Below are positions 26,655-35,715 of a stretch of DNA of 64,000 nt, one piece after another. The DNA is from Flavobacteriales bacterium (GTDB lineage Bacteria; Bacteroidota; Bacteroidia; NS11-12g; UBA955). A program made the translations under genes and the position numbers. The notes below the pieces were generated by a model that worked only from the letters and a program-made list of their open reading frames with translations, ran no database searches and was not told where the DNA came from. How positions within the stretch are numbered: the stretch's first letter is position 1; the number at the start of each line of letters is the position of its first letter. The stretch covers positions 1-64,000 of the forward strand of contig CANMCY010000007.1 of the NCBI GenBank assembly GCA_947496375.1, read 5' to 3'.

Positions 26655-29600
26655 ATGTACCCTACACTCAAACAGATGAACTGGCCCGAAATTGAGGCCG
26701 AAATCCTCAAATTCTGGGAAGAGAACGGCATTTTTGAAAAAAGCATCCATGGCCGTCCTGTCGAAAAAGCATTTACCTTCTTCGAAGGCCCACCCAGCGC
26801 CAATGGAATGCCCGGTATTCACCACGTGATGGCCCGTGCCATTAAGGATATTTTTTGTCGATACAAAACCCTTCAGGGTTATCGAGTGGAACGCAAGGCG
26901 GGATGGGATACCCATGGTCTGCCCATAGAACTGCAAGTAGAAAAACGACTGGGCATCCGCAAAGAGGATATAGGCGTAAAAATTAGCGTTGAGCAATACA
27001 ATGCCGAATGCCGAAAGGATGTAATGATGTTTAAGGATGTGTGGGATGACCTGACCCGTAAAATTGGTTATTGGGTAGATTTACAGGACCCTTACATAAC
27101 GTACGAAAACAACTATATCGAAACCCTGTGGTACCTGATAAAGATGTTGCACGAAAAGGGTTTGCTATACAAAGGATTCACCATACAGCCCTTTTCTCCC
27201 GCCGCCGGAACCGGCCTTTCCAGCCACGAACTCAACCAGCCCGGTACCTACAAAATGGTGAAAGATACCACCATTGTGGCAAAATTCAAGGAGCAGGGAA
27301 CGGAACATCATTATTTTCTGGCCTGGACCACTACCCCGTGGACATTGCCCGGAAACACTGCACTCGCCGTGGGTGCACGCATAGAGTATGTGCAGATAGA
27401 AACCCTGAATCCCTACACCGGTCAGAAGCAGGTTGTTACACTGGCGCAGGCCCTTGCCGGGAAATATTTTTCTGCCGAAGGCGAAAATGCAGATTTTACT
27501 GCCTGGAAACCAGGCGATAAAGTGTTGCCCTGGAAACGCATATCGGCTTGCATGGGTAAAGATCTTGAGGGTAGGCGTTATGAGCAGTTGATGCCATACA
27601 TACAGCCCGAATCGGGCGATGCTTTCAAGGTGGTTTGTGCGGATTTTGTGAGCACGGAAGACGGAACCGGTATTGTACATATCGCACCGAGTTTTGGCGC
27701 AGACGACTTTAAAACAGCCCGTGAAAATGGTATCGGAAACCTGACTCCGGTTGACAGAAAAGGCCGTTTTATGGAAGAAATCACCGACTTTGCCGGCGAA
27801 TTTGTGAAAGAGGCCTTTCTGACTGATGAAGAGAAAGAGGCAGAGCGCATTAAACAGGGTCGCGACAAATACCTGAGTGTGGATGAGCGCATTGCCATCA
27901 AATTAAAGCAGGAGAACAAGGCCTTCAAGGTTGAAAAATACGAGCATAGCTATCCCCACTGCTGGCGCACGGATAAACCCATTCTATATTATCCGCTGGA
28001 AAGTTGGTTTGTTAGGACAACAGCACTAAAAGACCGATTGGTTGAACTGAATAAAACCATCAACTGGAAACCCAAAAGCACGGGTGAAGGCCGTTTTGGT
28101 AACTGGCTTGAAAATCTGGTGGACTGGAACCTCAGCAGAAGCCGTTATTGGGGTACACCCCTTCCAATTTGGGCCACTGAAGACGGTACAGAAACCAGAT
28201 GCATTGGCAGTATCGATGAGCTGTTCAGCGAAATAGAAAAAGCCAATCAGGTGCTGGGTCTGCAGCAGTCACCGGATCGCAGCAAGCTGGATTTGCACCG
28301 ACCCTATGCAGATTATATAACCCTCGTAAGTGATTCCGGTAAGCCCATGAAGCGCGAAACCGACCTTATCGATGTTTGGTTTGACAGCGGTGCTATGCCT
28401 ATGGCTCAGTGGCACTGGCCGTTTGAAAACAAAGAACTCTTTGAGCGCAACGAAGTGGCCGATTTTATTGCAGAAGGTGTTGACCAGACCCGTGGATGGT
28501 TTTTTACGCTGCATGCCATAGCCGTATTATTGTTTGACCGCGTAGCATTCCGTAATGTAATTGCCAACGGCCTGGTGCTGGATAAATTCGGCAACAAAAT
28601 GAGCAAGCGCCATGGCAATGCGGTTGATCCATTTACCACAGTTGCCAAGTATGGTGCTGATGCCGTTCGCTGGTATATGGTTACCAATGCACCGCCCTGG
28701 GATAACCTGAAATTTGATATTGCCGGAGTGGAAGAGGTGCAGCGTAAGTTTTTCGGTACCCTTTACAATACCTACGGTTTTTTCGCGCTGTACGCCAACA
28801 TTGACAAGTTTGTGTTTGATGCGGGCAAGTCTATACCCCACCAAGATCTCCCTGAACTGGACCGTTGGATTATCAGTCGTAAAAATAGTCTGATACAAAC
28901 CGTGCAGGAAGCGATGGATGACTATGATCCCACCCGCGCAGGACGCGCCATTGAGTCTTTTGTATGCGACGACCTCAGCAACTGGTATGTACGTCTGGGT
29001 CGGAAGCGTTTCTGGCGCGGTGATATGAACCAAGACAAGCAGGCCGCGTATGAAACACTGTATCAGTGTTTGCTTACGGCTGCGCAGCTTATGAGTCCGC
29101 TTAGTCCGTTCTTTGCCGACTGGCTTTACAGAAGTCTGACATCAACTGAAAGAGACTCGCAACCTGAAAGTGTACATTTAACACTAATGGAACATCCCAA
29201 TCCGGTGCAGATTGACAAAGAGCTGGAAGAAACCATGCAAATGGCCCAGCAGCTGAGCAGCATGGTATTATCGCTGCGCAAAAAAGAGAAAATCAGGGTG
29301 CGACAGCCCTTGCAGAAAGTCATGATTCCGGTGCTGGATGAAACTTTTGGAAAGAGACTAAACCATATTTCCGCCCTGTTTTTAGCTGAAGTGAATGTTA
29401 AGGAAATTCAGACCATTTCTGCCGACAACAATTTGATTGTAAAGAAAATAAAGCCCAATTTTAAAACCTTGGGGCCCAAGCTGGGAGCGGATATGAAACA
29501 GCTGGCACAGGTAGCGCAGGGCTTTACGGCAGCACAGATACAAATCCTGGAAAAACAAGGCGTACTGAATGTGGATCTGGGTAACCGACAGTTTGAACTG

Positions 29601-29960
29601 GAACTGGCTGATGTGGAAATTTTGACCCAGGACATGCCCGGATGGTTGCTGAGTACAGAAGGAAATATTACCGTGGCTTTGGATGTAAATATTACACCAG
29701 AACTGCAACAGGAGGGCCATGCACGTGAACTGGTGAACCGCATACAAAATATGCGTAAGGAGTCAGGTCTGGAAGTTACAGACCGAATAGTGTTGCACTT
29801 TTCAGCCCCTCAAGAACTGGAAGATAGCATCCGAACATTTAAATCGTATATTTGCACTGAAACGCTTGCCGATGATGTACTTTTTGAAGACAGCACAGAC
29901 GGAGAAGCCATTGAGATAGAGGAACACGTCGCGAAGCTCAAACTCGTAAAAGCCCAATAA
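26655..29960 (+). CDS. ileS: Isoleucyl-tRNA synthetase
   Basis: Charges tRNA-Ile with isoleucine. A class I synthetase of 1101 residues, long as in the eukaryote-like IleRS group found in many Bacteroidota. The HIGH-type motif reads PSANGMPGIHHVMAR (about residues 46-60). The editing domain follows, then WFDSGAMPMAQWHWP and the KMSKR loop LDKFGNKMSKRHGNAVDP (about 640-660). The anticodon-binding helical domain and a C-terminal extension complete it. Start ATG 26655 gives the standard MYPTLKQMNWPEIE N-terminus. Confidence 0.97.
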   Translation: MYPTLKQMNWPEIEAEILKFWEENGIFEKSIHGRPVEKAFTFFEGPPSANGMPGIHHVMARAIKDIFCRYKTLQGYRVERKAGWDTHGLPIELQVEKRLGIRKEDIGVKISVEQYNAECRKDVMMFKDVWDDLTRKIGYWVDLQDPYITYENNYIETLWYLIKMLHEKGLLYKGFTIQPFSPAAGTGLSSHELNQPGTYKMVKDTTIVAKFKEQGTEHHYFLAWTTTPWTLPGNTALAVGARIEYVQIETLNPYTGQKQVVTLAQALAGKYFSAEGENADFTAWKPGDKVLPWKRISACMGKDLEGRRYEQLMPYIQPESGDAFKVVCADFVSTEDGTGIVHIAPSFGADDFKTARENGIGNLTPVDRKGRFMEEITDFAGEFVKEAFLTDEEKEAERIKQGRDKYLSVDERIAIKLKQENKAFKVEKYEHSYPHCWRTDKPILYYPLESWFVRTTALKDRLVELNKTINWKPKSTGEGRFGNWLENLVDWNLSRSRYWGTPLPIWATEDGTETRCIGSIDELFSEIEKANQVLGLQQSPDRSKLDLHRPYADYITLVSDSGKPMKRETDLIDVWFDSGAMPMAQWHWPFENKELFERNEVADFIAEGVDQTRGWFFTLHAIAVLLFDRVAFRNVIANGLVLDKFGNKMSKRHGNAVDPFTTVAKYGADAVRWYMVTNAPPWDNLKFDIAGVEEVQRKFFGTLYNTYGFFALYANIDKFVFDAGKSIPHQDLPELDRWIISRKNSLIQTVQEAMDDYDPTRAGRAIESFVCDDLSNWYVRLGRKRFWRGDMNQDKQAAYETLYQCLLTAAQLMSPLSPFFADWLYRSLTSTERDSQPESVHLTLMEHPNPVQIDKELEETMQMAQQLSSMVLSLRKKEKIRVRQPLQKVMIPVLDETFGKRLNHISALFLAEVNVKEIQTISADNNLIVKKIKPNFKTLGPKLGADMKQLAQVAQGFTAAQIQILEKQGVLNVDLGNRQFELELADVEILTQDMPGWLLSTEGNITVALDVNITPELQQEGHARELVNRIQNMRKESGLEVTDRIVLHFSAPQELEDSIRTFKSYICTETLADDVLFEDSTDGEAIEIEEHVAKLKLVKAQ

Positions 29961-29986
29961 CCCACAAAAACTTAATCTGACCGACC

Positions 29987-30361
29987 ATGGAAAAAACCCG
30001 TTACAGCGATGAAGAGTTACAGGAATTCAAAGACATTATTCTGAAAAAACTTACCTCTTCCCGCGAAGAATTTAACACCTTGCAGAAAAGTCTGAAAGAT
30101 GGCAACGAAAACGGCACAGACAGCACCAACAACAATTACCTGACGCTCGATGATGGTGCTGATACATTCGAAAAAGAAAACACCACGCAGCTGGCCGCTC
30201 GCCTGATGAAGTTTATTCAGAATCTGGAAGCCGCGCTGGTGCGCATCGAAAATAAAACCTACGGTGTATGCAAAACCACGGGAAAGCTTATTCCCAAAGA
30301 ACGTTTGAGGGCAGTACCTCATACCACGCAAAGCATAGAGGCCAAACTTGGAAAATCCTGA
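29987..30361 (+). CDS. DksA/TraR-like protein with degenerate zinc finger
   Basis: A 124-residue protein with an N-terminal coiled-coil (about 5-90) and a C-terminal segment YGVCKTTGKLIPKERLRAVPHTTQSIEAK. That segment is the Bacteroidota version of the DksA/TraR domain. The C4 zinc finger of DksA is reduced to a single Cys, so zinc binding is unlikely. DksA relatives act on RNA polymerase through its secondary channel; whether this one does is not known. It starts 26 bp after ileS, and lspA begins inside its 3' end. Confidence 0.85.
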   Translation: MEKTRYSDEELQEFKDIILKKLTSSREEFNTLQKSLKDGNENGTDSTNNNYLTLDDGADTFEKENTTQLAARLMKFIQNLEAALVRIENKTYGVCKTTGKLIPKERLRAVPHTTQSIEAKLGKS

Positions 30362-31034
30362 GACGGCCACAGCGACCCCATCGGTTTACCGCAGCCCCAA
30401 ATTCTGGCTGCCGGTAGGTATTTTGATGCTCAGTCTGTTCATTGATCAGGCCATTAAAATTTACGTAAAAACCCATTATTGGCCGGGTCAAATGGTACCG
30501 TTGCTGGGCAATTGGTTCAATATGTATTTCATTGAAAACAATGGAATGGCATTTGGAATTGAGCTGGGTGGGCGTATTGGAAAATTTTTACTCACCGGGT
30601 TCAGAATTGCCGTGAGCATTTTTGGTGCCTGGTATTTGTGGCAAAATATTCGCAAATATGCGCATACGGGATTGCTGGTTTCCATTGCCTTCATTCTGGC
30701 CGGAGCCATCGGAAATATCATTGACAGTGTATTCTATGGTGTGCTGTTTAAGCACCGCAATTTTGATTATGAAGGCGGCTGGTTTGAGGGGCGTGTGGTA
30801 GATATGTTTTACGCACCCATTATCGAAAGCCGTTTCCCGCAATGGTTGCCGGTCTGGGGCGGTCAGGAGTTTACTTTCTTCAGCCCGATCTGGAATTTTG
30901 CTGACGCGTGCATTACCGTCGGCGTTGTCATCATCATTTTGGGGCAGCATCGATTTTTTAGCCATGCAGTAAAAAAAGAAACCGCCGGTTCCCCAACGGA
31001 TTCTCAATTAACAACACAACAAGAAGAGTCTTAA
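30348..31034 (+). CDS. lspA: Lipoprotein signal peptidase LspA
   Basis: Cleaves the signal peptide of prolipoproteins at the inner membrane. The 228-residue protein has four hydrophobic segments. The conserved sites are FIENNGMAFGI, GNIIDSVFYG (first catalytic Asp) and FNFADACITVG region (second catalytic Asp), all intact. The only suitable start is a TTG at 30348, which lies inside the 3' end of the DksA-like gene (14-bp overlap); the next ATG would remove part of the first membrane helix. A non-conserved polar tail (about 205-228) follows the last helix. Confidence 0.93.
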   Translation: MENPETATATPSVYRSPKFWLPVGILMLSLFIDQAIKIYVKTHYWPGQMVPLLGNWFNMYFIENNGMAFGIELGGRIGKFLLTGFRIAVSIFGAWYLWQNIRKYAHTGLLVSIAFILAGAIGNIIDSVFYGVLFKHRNFDYEGGWFEGRVVDMFYAPIIESRFPQWLPVWGGQEFTFFSPIWNFADACITVGVVIIILGQHRFFSHAVKKETAGSPTDSQLTTQQEES

Positions 31035-31202
31035 ACACAAGGCCTAAAACGAAAAATTTAGGTCTGTAACAAACAATTATCTGCAAAAGTAAAGGGTTGC
31101 CACGCAGCCTATTTGCGTTGTAAAATATAGTTGTTTTTATTTTTTATTTCCCGCTGCAGCCCCCTATTTTGCAGTATAAATTAAACTAAATTACTTTTTA
31201 TC

Positions 31203-32537
31203 ATGGAAAACATTCTATTTCTCGTCTTCGGAATTGTCTTGGGTTTTATTATTACCTATTTCATTGTTAAATCCCAGTTTTCAGGCAAACTGGCCGCTGC
31301 TGAAACATTTAAACAGCAGGCAGAATTGTTGCCCTCACTTCAAAACGAAAACAAAGACCAGTATGCCCGCATAGCATCGCTGGAAAACGAGGTAAAGAAC
31401 CTCTCTGACCAAAATAAAAACCTGCAGCAGAGCAACGAATCCACCGAAAAGCTCATGCGCAAAATTATGCAGGAGGTTACCAATGAAGGGCTGGTGAAAC
31501 AGGGGCAGGTACTCACACAACAACAGGAAAAAACCCTGGTTGATATTGTGAATCCGCTTAAAGAAAAACTGAAAGAGTTTGAGCAAAAGGTGGAAGACAC
31601 GCGCAAGGAAGCCAGTACCGGTAATACGCAGCTGCTGGAACAGATTAAAAATCTGACAACCCTGAACAATACCATTACCGAGCAAACCCAAAACCTTACC
31701 AACGCGCTGAAGGGCAGTACCAAAACCCAGGGTGGATGGGGTGAAATGATACTGGAAAAGGTACTTGACAGCAGCGGACTTGCCAAAGGAAGGGAATATG
31801 AAACTCAGTTTGTTACATCATCTTCTTCAGGTGCCACCATCAAGCCCGATGCGGTGGTATTTCTTCCCGAAGAAAAAAATATTATTGTAGATGCCAAAGT
31901 GAGTCTCACGGCCTATGAGCAATACACCTCAGCAGCAGACGGATCTGCAGAGAAAGAAACAGCTTTAAAGGCGCATATTGTTTCCCTGAAGAACCACATT
32001 AAAAACCTGGCTGAAAAGGATTACCACACTGCGATAAACCTTAAATCACCGGAGTTTACCCTAATGTTCATTCCCATTGAATCCGGTTTTGCCCTCAGCG
32101 TGCAAAGTGATACTGAACTGTATGAATATGCCTGGAGCCGACGCATTGTGCTGGTTTCGCCATCTACATTGTTGGCTACCCTTCGCACCGTTGCTTCCGT
32201 TTGGAAAGCCGAAAACAGCAACAAAAACACCCTGGAAATCGCCAGACAGGCCGGAGATATGTACGATAAATTTGTGGGTTTTGCCGAAAATTTGCAGGAA
32301 GTGGGCAAGGCCATCCAAAAAGCAGAAACAACCTATGCTGAAGCCATCGGCAAACTGAGCACCGGAAAAGGCAACCTTGTTAACAGGGCAGAAAAACTCC
32401 GAAAACTGGGATTGAAAACGACCAAGAACATTCCCCAAAATTTGATTGCTGATGAGGAGGCCGAGGATGTAACCGCTGAAGATTTGCCTCAATCAGCCCT
32501 CCCGCCCTTAACTGAAATCGATTTGGACGACATTTAA
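31203..32537 (+). CDS. rmuC: DNA recombination protein RmuC
   Basis: A 444-residue protein. An N-terminal transmembrane segment (about 4-22) is followed by a long coiled coil (about 35-165) and then the RmuC domain (about 170-400). That domain contains TKTQGGWGEMILEKVLDSSGL, KPDAVVFLPEEKNIIVDAKVSL and FIPIESGFAL. RmuC is thought to limit DNA inversions at short repeats and has a restriction-endonuclease-like core. A 168-bp gap separates it from lspA, so it probably has its own promoter. Confidence 0.93.
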   Translation: MENILFLVFGIVLGFIITYFIVKSQFSGKLAAAETFKQQAELLPSLQNENKDQYARIASLENEVKNLSDQNKNLQQSNESTEKLMRKIMQEVTNEGLVKQGQVLTQQQEKTLVDIVNPLKEKLKEFEQKVEDTRKEASTGNTQLLEQIKNLTTLNNTITEQTQNLTNALKGSTKTQGGWGEMILEKVLDSSGLAKGREYETQFVTSSSSGATIKPDAVVFLPEEKNIIVDAKVSLTAYEQYTSAADGSAEKETALKAHIVSLKNHIKNLAEKDYHTAINLKSPEFTLMFIPIESGFALSVQSDTELYEYAWSRRIVLVSPSTLLATLRTVASVWKAENSNKNTLEIARQAGDMYDKFVGFAENLQEVGKAIQKAETTYAEAIGKLSTGKGNLVNRAEKLRKLGLKTTKNIPQNLIADEEAEDVTAEDLPQSALPPLTEIDLDDI

Positions 32538-32567
32538 TCAGGGCTGAATGCCTAACTTCGCCCCTGG

Positions 32568-33380
32568 ATGAGTAAAGTTTTCCGTGCATTTAAAGCTCTT
32601 TTAAGCATTATCAGAAAGCCATGGCTATTGAATCTTGTTTTGGATGAAGATGGTGCCTGGGATGCGAAAATCAGGGCTATGAAGGGCAATGCATACCGCC
32701 TTCCGTCCATCGATTTTCGTTCGTTGCTGAAACCTGAAGGCAGCAACATATATCCTTTTGCTTTTTTGGATGGGGGCTCCCTGCCCACCGACCTGGCTTT
32801 GCTCAAATCTCTGGCTGCCGGTATCCCTGATTGTCGCTACTTTGAAATTGGCACCTGGAGGGGTGAGAGTGTGGCCAATGTGGCCAATGTGGCCAAGCAA
32901 TGCACTACGCTGAACCTCTCACCGGAGCAGATAACCGACCTTGGTCTTCCCAAGGCCTATGCCGATTTACATGGCTTTTTTTCGAAGGATTTGCCCAATG
33001 TTTCTCAGCTCTACGGCGATACGGCCACGTTTGATTTCAAAGGCCTGAATCAGCACTACGACCTGGTTTTTATTGATGGAGATCATCATTATAACATGGT
33101 AAAATCCGATACGGAAAATGTGTTTAATTACCTGTTGCACGAAAAGAGTATCGTTGTGTGGCACGATGCGGCTTATACCCCCGAAAAACTTAGACCTGAG
33201 GTAATTTACGGTATACTGCAAGGCACACCTGCAGCATTACACCACAAAATATTTCATGTTTCAAACACACAGTGTGCCGTTTTTCTTCCTGAAGGATTTT
33301 CGGAAACTTTTATCCTCAATCCACCGGAAACACCCAATTTTGCATTTGAAATTTCGTTAAATATCAAAACTGTTTCATGA
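32568..33380 (+). CDS. Class I SAM-dependent methyltransferase
   Basis: A 270-residue protein with the SAM-binding motif YFEIGTWRGESVANVA (about 91-106). The downstream acidic motif YDLVFIDGDHHYNMVKSDTENVF is typical of the Methyltransf_24 group. The substrate cannot be told. The stop overlaps the start of the next gene as ATGA, indicating translational coupling. A near-consensus promoter box TAACTTCG lies 7 nt before the ATG. Confidence 0.82.
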   Translation: MSKVFRAFKALLSIIRKPWLLNLVLDEDGAWDAKIRAMKGNAYRLPSIDFRSLLKPEGSNIYPFAFLDGGSLPTDLALLKSLAAGIPDCRYFEIGTWRGESVANVANVAKQCTTLNLSPEQITDLGLPKAYADLHGFFSKDLPNVSQLYGDTATFDFKGLNQHYDLVFIDGDHHYNMVKSDTENVFNYLLHEKSIVVWHDAAYTPEKLRPEVIYGILQGTPAALHHKIFHVSNTQCAVFLPEGFSETFILNPPETPNFAFEISLNIKTVS

Positions 33381-34606
33381 TACAATATCCTAAAACAATG
33401 CTGCTGTCCATCCTCTCCCTAGGGCTGATAATGGCGGGCAGTGCCTGTAAAAAAGATGCCTTAAAGCGCACCATCTGGGTCAAGAAAGGTGAATCCATAG
33501 CCACAGTAAGAAATTCGTTTGCAGTGGAGCCAGGCAAAGAAATCACCCATCCTGCTGGGGTTTACCGCAGCGGTAATTATTTGCTGCTCCTGGAGGAAGG
33601 AGAGGGCATTGGTATTATCGATATCAGTGTGCGTGAAATTCCGGTTAATCTGGCCTTTATCAAGTTGCTGGCCAATTCCCATGCCGTAATTAAGGACGAC
33701 TACATATTGGCTGATAACGGCCCCGACCTGGTGAGTATTGATATTTCAGACTTGCTGCAGATTGAGTTGGTCAATCGCCTGGAAAATGTGTTTCCCGACA
33801 AATGGCTGGAGGAAAACAATACGGTTTTTACCGGATATGAAGAAAAGCAGATATCCATTTTCAAGAATTTCAATCCTTCAGATACCATACCGCCAGAAAG
33901 CAGAGATGCCGAAAACCTGGCCGCACTCGCCATTGGCAGGGGTGGCAGCGAAACCCGTTTTGCGCTCATGAACGATTACCTCTATGTGGCCCGCGATAAG
34001 GGAATTCGCCCATTTAATGTGGCATTTCCTGCTGCTCCGGTAATGCACAACGAACTGGGTTATACCCTGGATGGCTTCGAAACCCTGTTGGCTAAAAATG
34101 GATATTTATACATTGGAACCAGCAATGGCGTGGTGATACTGAATGCCAATAATAGTCCGGCTACCCCCTCGCAGGAATCTGTGGCCCTGCGAGATATCAG
34201 GGGTTGTGATCCGGTGGTAGTTCAGGGCAATTACATGTTTAGTACCGTAAGATCCGGCGCTGACTGTAATCGTTTTAACAGCAGCAGTGGCTTGTTTGTG
34301 CATAATATTCAGGATAAAAAAATGCCGTATACCATTTTCTCTCAAACGGTGGATAACCCCAAAGGTCTGGGTATTGACGGCAATCTGTTATTTCTGTGTC
34401 AGGGCAATATGGGACTGTCTGTTTACAATTGGGATGAAATTACCAAAAAACCCACATTCCGTTATCGCTATAATGACATTCATGCCTTTGATGTAGTTAC
34501 CGGCAATAATACCCTGATAGTAGCTGCTGAAAATGGATTGTTTTTATACGATTACAGCGATCCCAATAACCTGAGAAAACTTTCGCGCGTGGCGGCTTAT
34601 AACTAA
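33377..34606 (+). CDS. LVIVD-repeat surface lipoprotein
   Basis: A 409-residue lipoprotein with lipobox AGSAC (Cys24) followed by KKD. The body is a predicted beta-propeller of LVIVD-type repeats (for example YLLLLEEGEGIGIIDIS, DYILADNGPDLVSIDIS, LYIGTSNGVVILNAN, NLLFLCQGNMGLSVYN). These proteins are widespread in Bacteroidota and of unknown function. It is translationally coupled to the methyltransferase gene upstream. Confidence 0.82.
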   Translation: MIQYPKTMLLSILSLGLIMAGSACKKDALKRTIWVKKGESIATVRNSFAVEPGKEITHPAGVYRSGNYLLLLEEGEGIGIIDISVREIPVNLAFIKLLANSHAVIKDDYILADNGPDLVSIDISDLLQIELVNRLENVFPDKWLEENNTVFTGYEEKQISIFKNFNPSDTIPPESRDAENLAALAIGRGGSETRFALMNDYLYVARDKGIRPFNVAFPAAPVMHNELGYTLDGFETLLAKNGYLYIGTSNGVVILNANNSPATPSQESVALRDIRGCDPVVVQGNYMFSTVRSGADCNRFNSSSGLFVHNIQDKKMPYTIFSQTVDNPKGLGIDGNLLFLCQGNMGLSVYNWDEITKKPTFRYRYNDIHAFDVVTGNNTLIVAAENGLFLYDYSDPNNLRKLSRVAAYN

Positions 34607-34644
34607 TGACTGTCGGGGCCTTGCCCGTCATGATTGCATTTTTT
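34606..34644 (+). terminator. Possible terminator after the LVIVD gene
   Basis: An imperfect hairpin with outer arms ATGAC/GTCAT and inner arms GGGC/GCCC (34606-34631), with a T-run 7 nt further on (34639-34644). The bulged stem and the delay before the T-run weaken the case. Confidence 0.35.
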
Positions 34645-34879
34645 AAAACAGCATTCTTTTGAGTGATTCAATTTTTCAAACATTGTTATTGGGTAAATCA
34701 CGCCGCAATTGATTTTAGAACGGCCAGTAAGTACATCCCCAACTAACTGTTGCTTGCAATCTGCAGTAGCTCGAAAATTAATTGAAACACCTCAATCAGC
34801 AGCAATATGGCCTATTTATCCAATATGTGTTCTTGTAAATCCCTCAAGCCATTATGTTAACCGTGGATTAAGGCCAACA
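34645..34879. other. Intergenic region between convergent genes
   Basis: About 235 bp between the LVIVD gene and the XRE regulator, which converge. No open frame, repeat or RNA gene was recognised. Confidence 0.4.
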
Positions 34880-35281
34880 TCATGATTGTTTGTTCAGCGC
34901 CAGCAATAATTGCCGGAACGCTTCTATTTGTTGTTTCAGGTCGTTGATTCTTTCTTCGTAAACCTTACGTTCGTTTTCTGCCATTCCCTGCACGTACATA
35001 ACGGTGCCGGCATTACCGCCCTGCTGGTTGTAGTTTTGTTGTATATACAGGTCATCCTCACCGACCAGGGTGTTAAAGGGCACACCCAGTATGGCGGATA
35101 AGTCGCGCATCCTCGCCACAGATATATTGTCCGGATTTTTCTCCATGCGTGAATATGCCTGTTGGCTGATATGGAGTTTGTTTGCCACGTATTCTTGCGA
35201 AAGATTGATGCTTTCGCGCACCATTTTTATTTTGTTTTTTGTATTGGGTTGCTTGATTTCCGCGTCTTGCTGTACATTCAT
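34880..35281 (-). CDS. XRE-family transcriptional regulator
   Basis: A 133-residue protein. An N-terminal HTH (about 15-70) reads IKMVRESINLSQEYVANKLHISQQAYSRMEKNPDNISVARMRDLSAILGVPFNTLVG, the classic XRE/Cro pattern. The C-terminus (about 100-133) is a coiled coil of the leucine-zipper kind. It is a single minus-strand gene in an otherwise plus-strand block. Direct repeats in its upstream DNA (35301-35314 and 35386-35399) could be its own operators. Confidence 0.88.
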   Translation of the reverse strand: MNVQQDAEIKQPNTKNKIKMVRESINLSQEYVANKLHISQQAYSRMEKNPDNISVARMRDLSAILGVPFNTLVGEDDLYIQQNYNQQGGNAGTVMYVQGMAENERKVYEERINDLKQQIEAFRQLLLALNKQS

Positions 35282-35300
35282 TTTGGGAAGTTAATGATAA

Positions 35301-35314
35301 TCTACAAATAAAAG
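35301..35314 (+). repeat. Direct repeat, copy 1 (TCTACAAATAAAAG)
   Basis: A 14-bp exact repeat shared with 35386-35399, lying 20 bp upstream of the XRE regulator start. Read on the minus strand it is CTTTTATTTGTAGA and extends to about 18 bp with one mismatch. It is close to a -7 promoter box (TTTATTTG), so it could be a promoter or a regulator site. Confidence 0.6.
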
Positions 35315-35385
35315 ACCATATCACAATCATGGCATAGGCATTACATAAAAATCGAGTAAAAAACAACTAAAAATAGTCAACATAG

Positions 35386-35399
35386 TCTACAAATAAAAG
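35386..35399 (+). repeat. Direct repeat, copy 2 (TCTACAAATAAAAG)
   Basis: Second exact copy, 85 bp from the first. It directly abuts the IS3-like terminal sequence at 35401. The spacing of about eight helical turns would suit two bound regulator dimers; that is inference. Confidence 0.6.
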
Positions 35400-35400
35400 G

Positions 35401-35420
35401 GTGACCCCAAAAGTTGACAC
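35401..35420. mobile_element. Possible terminal inverted repeat remnant of an IS3-family element
   Basis: The sequence beginning GTGACCCCAAAAGTTGACAC resembles the ends of IS3-family elements that I recall from Bacteroidota. No transposase frame or second end was seen nearby, so at most this is a solo relic or a chance match. Confidence 0.25.
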
Positions 35421-35697
35421 AACAAATAAACTTTTTCAAGTTAGCCAATTAATTAAATAATTAAATATCAAAATTTTGCATTGTTTGTATATACTGATAT
35501 TGTAGATTGAGCGTTTATCGATGAGATAATTTGTATACTTATAATGTTGCAATCCTATACTCCAATAGGGGTTCATTATCGAAAACAGTATGGTTTAAAC
35601 CATTACATTGTAAAGCAAGAAAAGGCAAACACACTCTCAAGATCACAACGGGAAGCACAGCAGCATACCGCACGCGGCTTTGTATCTACAAAACCCG
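35421..35697. other. AT-rich intergenic region upstream of lysS
   Basis: No credible gene; the short open frame 35531-35734 has no recognisable features and overlaps lysS. The left half is strongly AT-rich and composition changes toward lysS. Together with the regulator and repeats to its left it looks like a former insertion site. Confidence 0.4.
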
Positions 35698-35705
35698 TAA
35701 TTTTG
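35698..35705 (+). promoter_or_regulatory. TAnnTTTG promoter box for lysS
   Basis: TAATTTTG, a match to the Bacteroidota -7 consensus, 10 nt before the lysS ATG. A TTG at 35680-35682 could be the -33 element, but the 15-bp spacing is shorter than usual. Confidence 0.55.
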
Positions 35706-35715
35706 CGGTGAAACC

